The notes beneath the pieces are model-generated. The model did no database searches. It was not told the origin of the DNA and was given only the letters and a program-made list of their open reading frames with translations. Shown piece after piece: positions 62,925-64,000 of a stretch of DNA of 64,000 bases. The DNA is taken from assembly GCA_964203055.1 (NCBI GenBank), contig CAXNKS010000001.1, positions 62,001 to 126,000 on the forward strand, written 5' to 3'. Origin of the DNA: Fontibacterium temperatum. GTDB lineage: Bacteria > Pseudomonadota > Alphaproteobacteria > Pelagibacterales > Pelagibacteraceae. The position numbers were made by a program, and so were the translations under genes. Positions within the stretch are counted from its first letter, which is position 1, and every line of letters starts with the position of its first letter.

Positions 62925-64000
62925 TAATGAATTCCTTGATAAACGGAGGCTTCTAAAAATACTGCAATATCTCCATCTAATACTTTTTCTGGATTTGTCA
63001 CTTCGATATTAGTCCTATTATCTTTGACAAGCTGATAAGGTTGTAAAACATAATTTCTAATTTGGCTTCCCCATCCTATTTCTTTTTTAGAACTTTCTAA
63101 ATTATCTGAGTCCTTTTGTTTTTTTTGCATCTCAAGTTCATAAAGTCTAGCCTTTAACATATTCATGGCTGTTTCTTTATTTTTGTGCTGCGATCTTTCA
63201 TTTTGACACTGAGCGACTATCCCTGTTGCAATATGAGTTATTCTAACGGCGCTATCAGTTGTGTTGACATGCTGTCCACCTGCTCCACTGGATCTAAAAG
63301 TATCTATTCGAATGTCTTTTTCTAAAATTTCAATATTTACATCTTCATTCACAACCGGGTAAATCCATGCGCTTGCAAAACTAGTGTGTCTTCTCGCACC
63401 TGAATCAAATGGAGAAATTCTAACTAAACGATGCACACCAGATTCTCTTTTTAACCAACCATAAATAAATTGTCCTGAAATTTTAATAGTTGATGATTTT
63501 ATTCCAGCTTCTTCACCTCTGCTCTCGTGAATTAACTCAACTTTAAAATTATTTTTCTCAGCCCATCTTGAATACATTCTTCTTAACATCTCTGCCCAAT
63601 CTTGACTTTCTGTACCTCCGGCTCCTGCGTGAATTTCAACATAAGCATCGAGAGTATCATTTTCATTAGATAGAAAACAAAGAAGTTCAATTTTTTTTAA
63701 TTTTTCTAAATTACTTTCAAATGATTTATTTAAATCTTTAGCTAAAACCTCATCATTTTCTTTGACGGCAATATCTAAAAGATCTTTATTATCTACGTGC
63801 TCTTTAAAAATAAAATCGTAGTTATTTTTAATATCTAATAAAAAATTTCTATCTTTAATTACCTTTTCTGCATTCTTTTGATTGTTCCAGAAATCTTGAA
63901 GTTCTGTTTGCGCTGTTAGTTCTGAGATTTTTTTATCAACCTGATTTTTATCAAAGATACCCCCTTATGTTATCTAAGGATTTTCCTATTTTTTCTGCAA
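62924..64000 (-). CDS. prfB: Peptide chain release factor 2 (5' end outside window; programmed +1 frameshift)
   Basis: Releases peptides at UGA and UAA. The C-terminal part has IHAGAGGTESQDWAEMLRRMYSRWAE, RISPFDSGARRHTSFA (the SPF stop-recognition tripeptide), and FRSSGAGGQHVNTTDSAVRITH with the catalytic GGQ. Upstream the main frame runs back to GAT at 63952. Before it, the zero frame reads AEKIGKSLDNIRGYL and ends at an in-frame UGA (63953-63951). This is the classic RF2 autoregulatory site. The start codon lies beyond 64000. The stop overlaps the asmA-like start by one base. Confidence 0.96.
63951..63965 (-). promoter_or_regulatory. prfB programmed +1 frameshift site
   Basis: Minus-strand AGGGGGTATCTTTGA: an internal SD-like AGGGGG (63965-63960), a 3-base spacer and CTT TGA (63956-63951). 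It is identical in layout to the well-studied E. coli RF2 signal. Slow UGA decoding when RF2 is low lets the ribosome slip from CUU to UUU and continue as GAT AAA AAT. Confidence 0.95.

Noticed and set aside
1..64000. CRISPR arrays, prophage, IS elements, integrated islands
   Set aside because: No direct-repeat/spacer pattern, transposase, integrase or composition shift was seen; gene order is core throughout.

Overview
This is a very AT-rich (roughly 25-30% G+C by eye), almost gap-free stretch of an alphaproteobacterial chromosome. Gene order is the conserved alphaproteobacterial core: tpiA-secG-pyrG; ppiD-like-trpEGDC-lexA-gltX-gltA; lpxB-lpxI-lpxA-fabZ-lpxD-bamA-dxr-cdsA-uppS-frr-tsf-rpsB-dnaE-lolD-lolC-proS-rnj-coaX-birA-nuoN..A; and an iscR/suf cluster. 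Tiny intergenic gaps, Lys/Asn/Ile-rich proteins, a full complex I, tryptophan synthesis genes and a lipid A pathway suggest a streamlined free-living Gram-negative alphaproteobacterium of the SAR11 (Pelagibacterales) kind, rather than a parasite. The assignment is inferred from order and composition. I see no phage, IS element, CRISPR array or island.

Layout. 1-2.3 kb (minus): 5' part of pyrG, then secG and tpiA. 2.3-10.3 kb (plus): a short PpiD-like membrane protein, trpE/G/D/C, lexA behind an SOS box, gltX and gltA. 10.3-45.3 kb (minus): one 35-kb co-directional block holding lipid A and outer-membrane assembly, isoprenoid and phospholipid synthesis, translation factors, dnaE, Lol export, RNase J, cofactor genes and the whole nuoA-N operon. 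Its only gap over 100 bp is the structured rpsB leader. 45.4-50.2 kb: TPR protein, quinone oxidoreductase, small membrane protein, tRNA-Thr(UGU), DMT permease, zapE and nadK. 50.1-57.5 kb (minus): iscR-iscS-sufB-C-D-S-U-T-A behind an IscR-type operator/promoter. 57.6-64 kb: hydrolase, anmK, tyrS, AsmA-like protein and most of prfB with its programmed +1 frameshift.

The striking feature is that eight genes (gltX, bamA, dnaE, nuoG, nuoD, zapE, sufD and the asmA-like gene) are broken by single extra bases. I count 18, ten of them within 0.94 kb of nuoG. All are +1 insertions, and removing them gives proteins of normal length and motif content. An insertion-prone sequencing error is the most likely cause; genuine +1 recoding is the exotic alternative. 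Other notable points are a pseudoknot-capable leader that masks the rpsB ribosome binding site, an IscR box over the suf promoter, a GAAC-N7-GAAC SOS box before lexA, and the absence of pyrH and rseP from their usual places.
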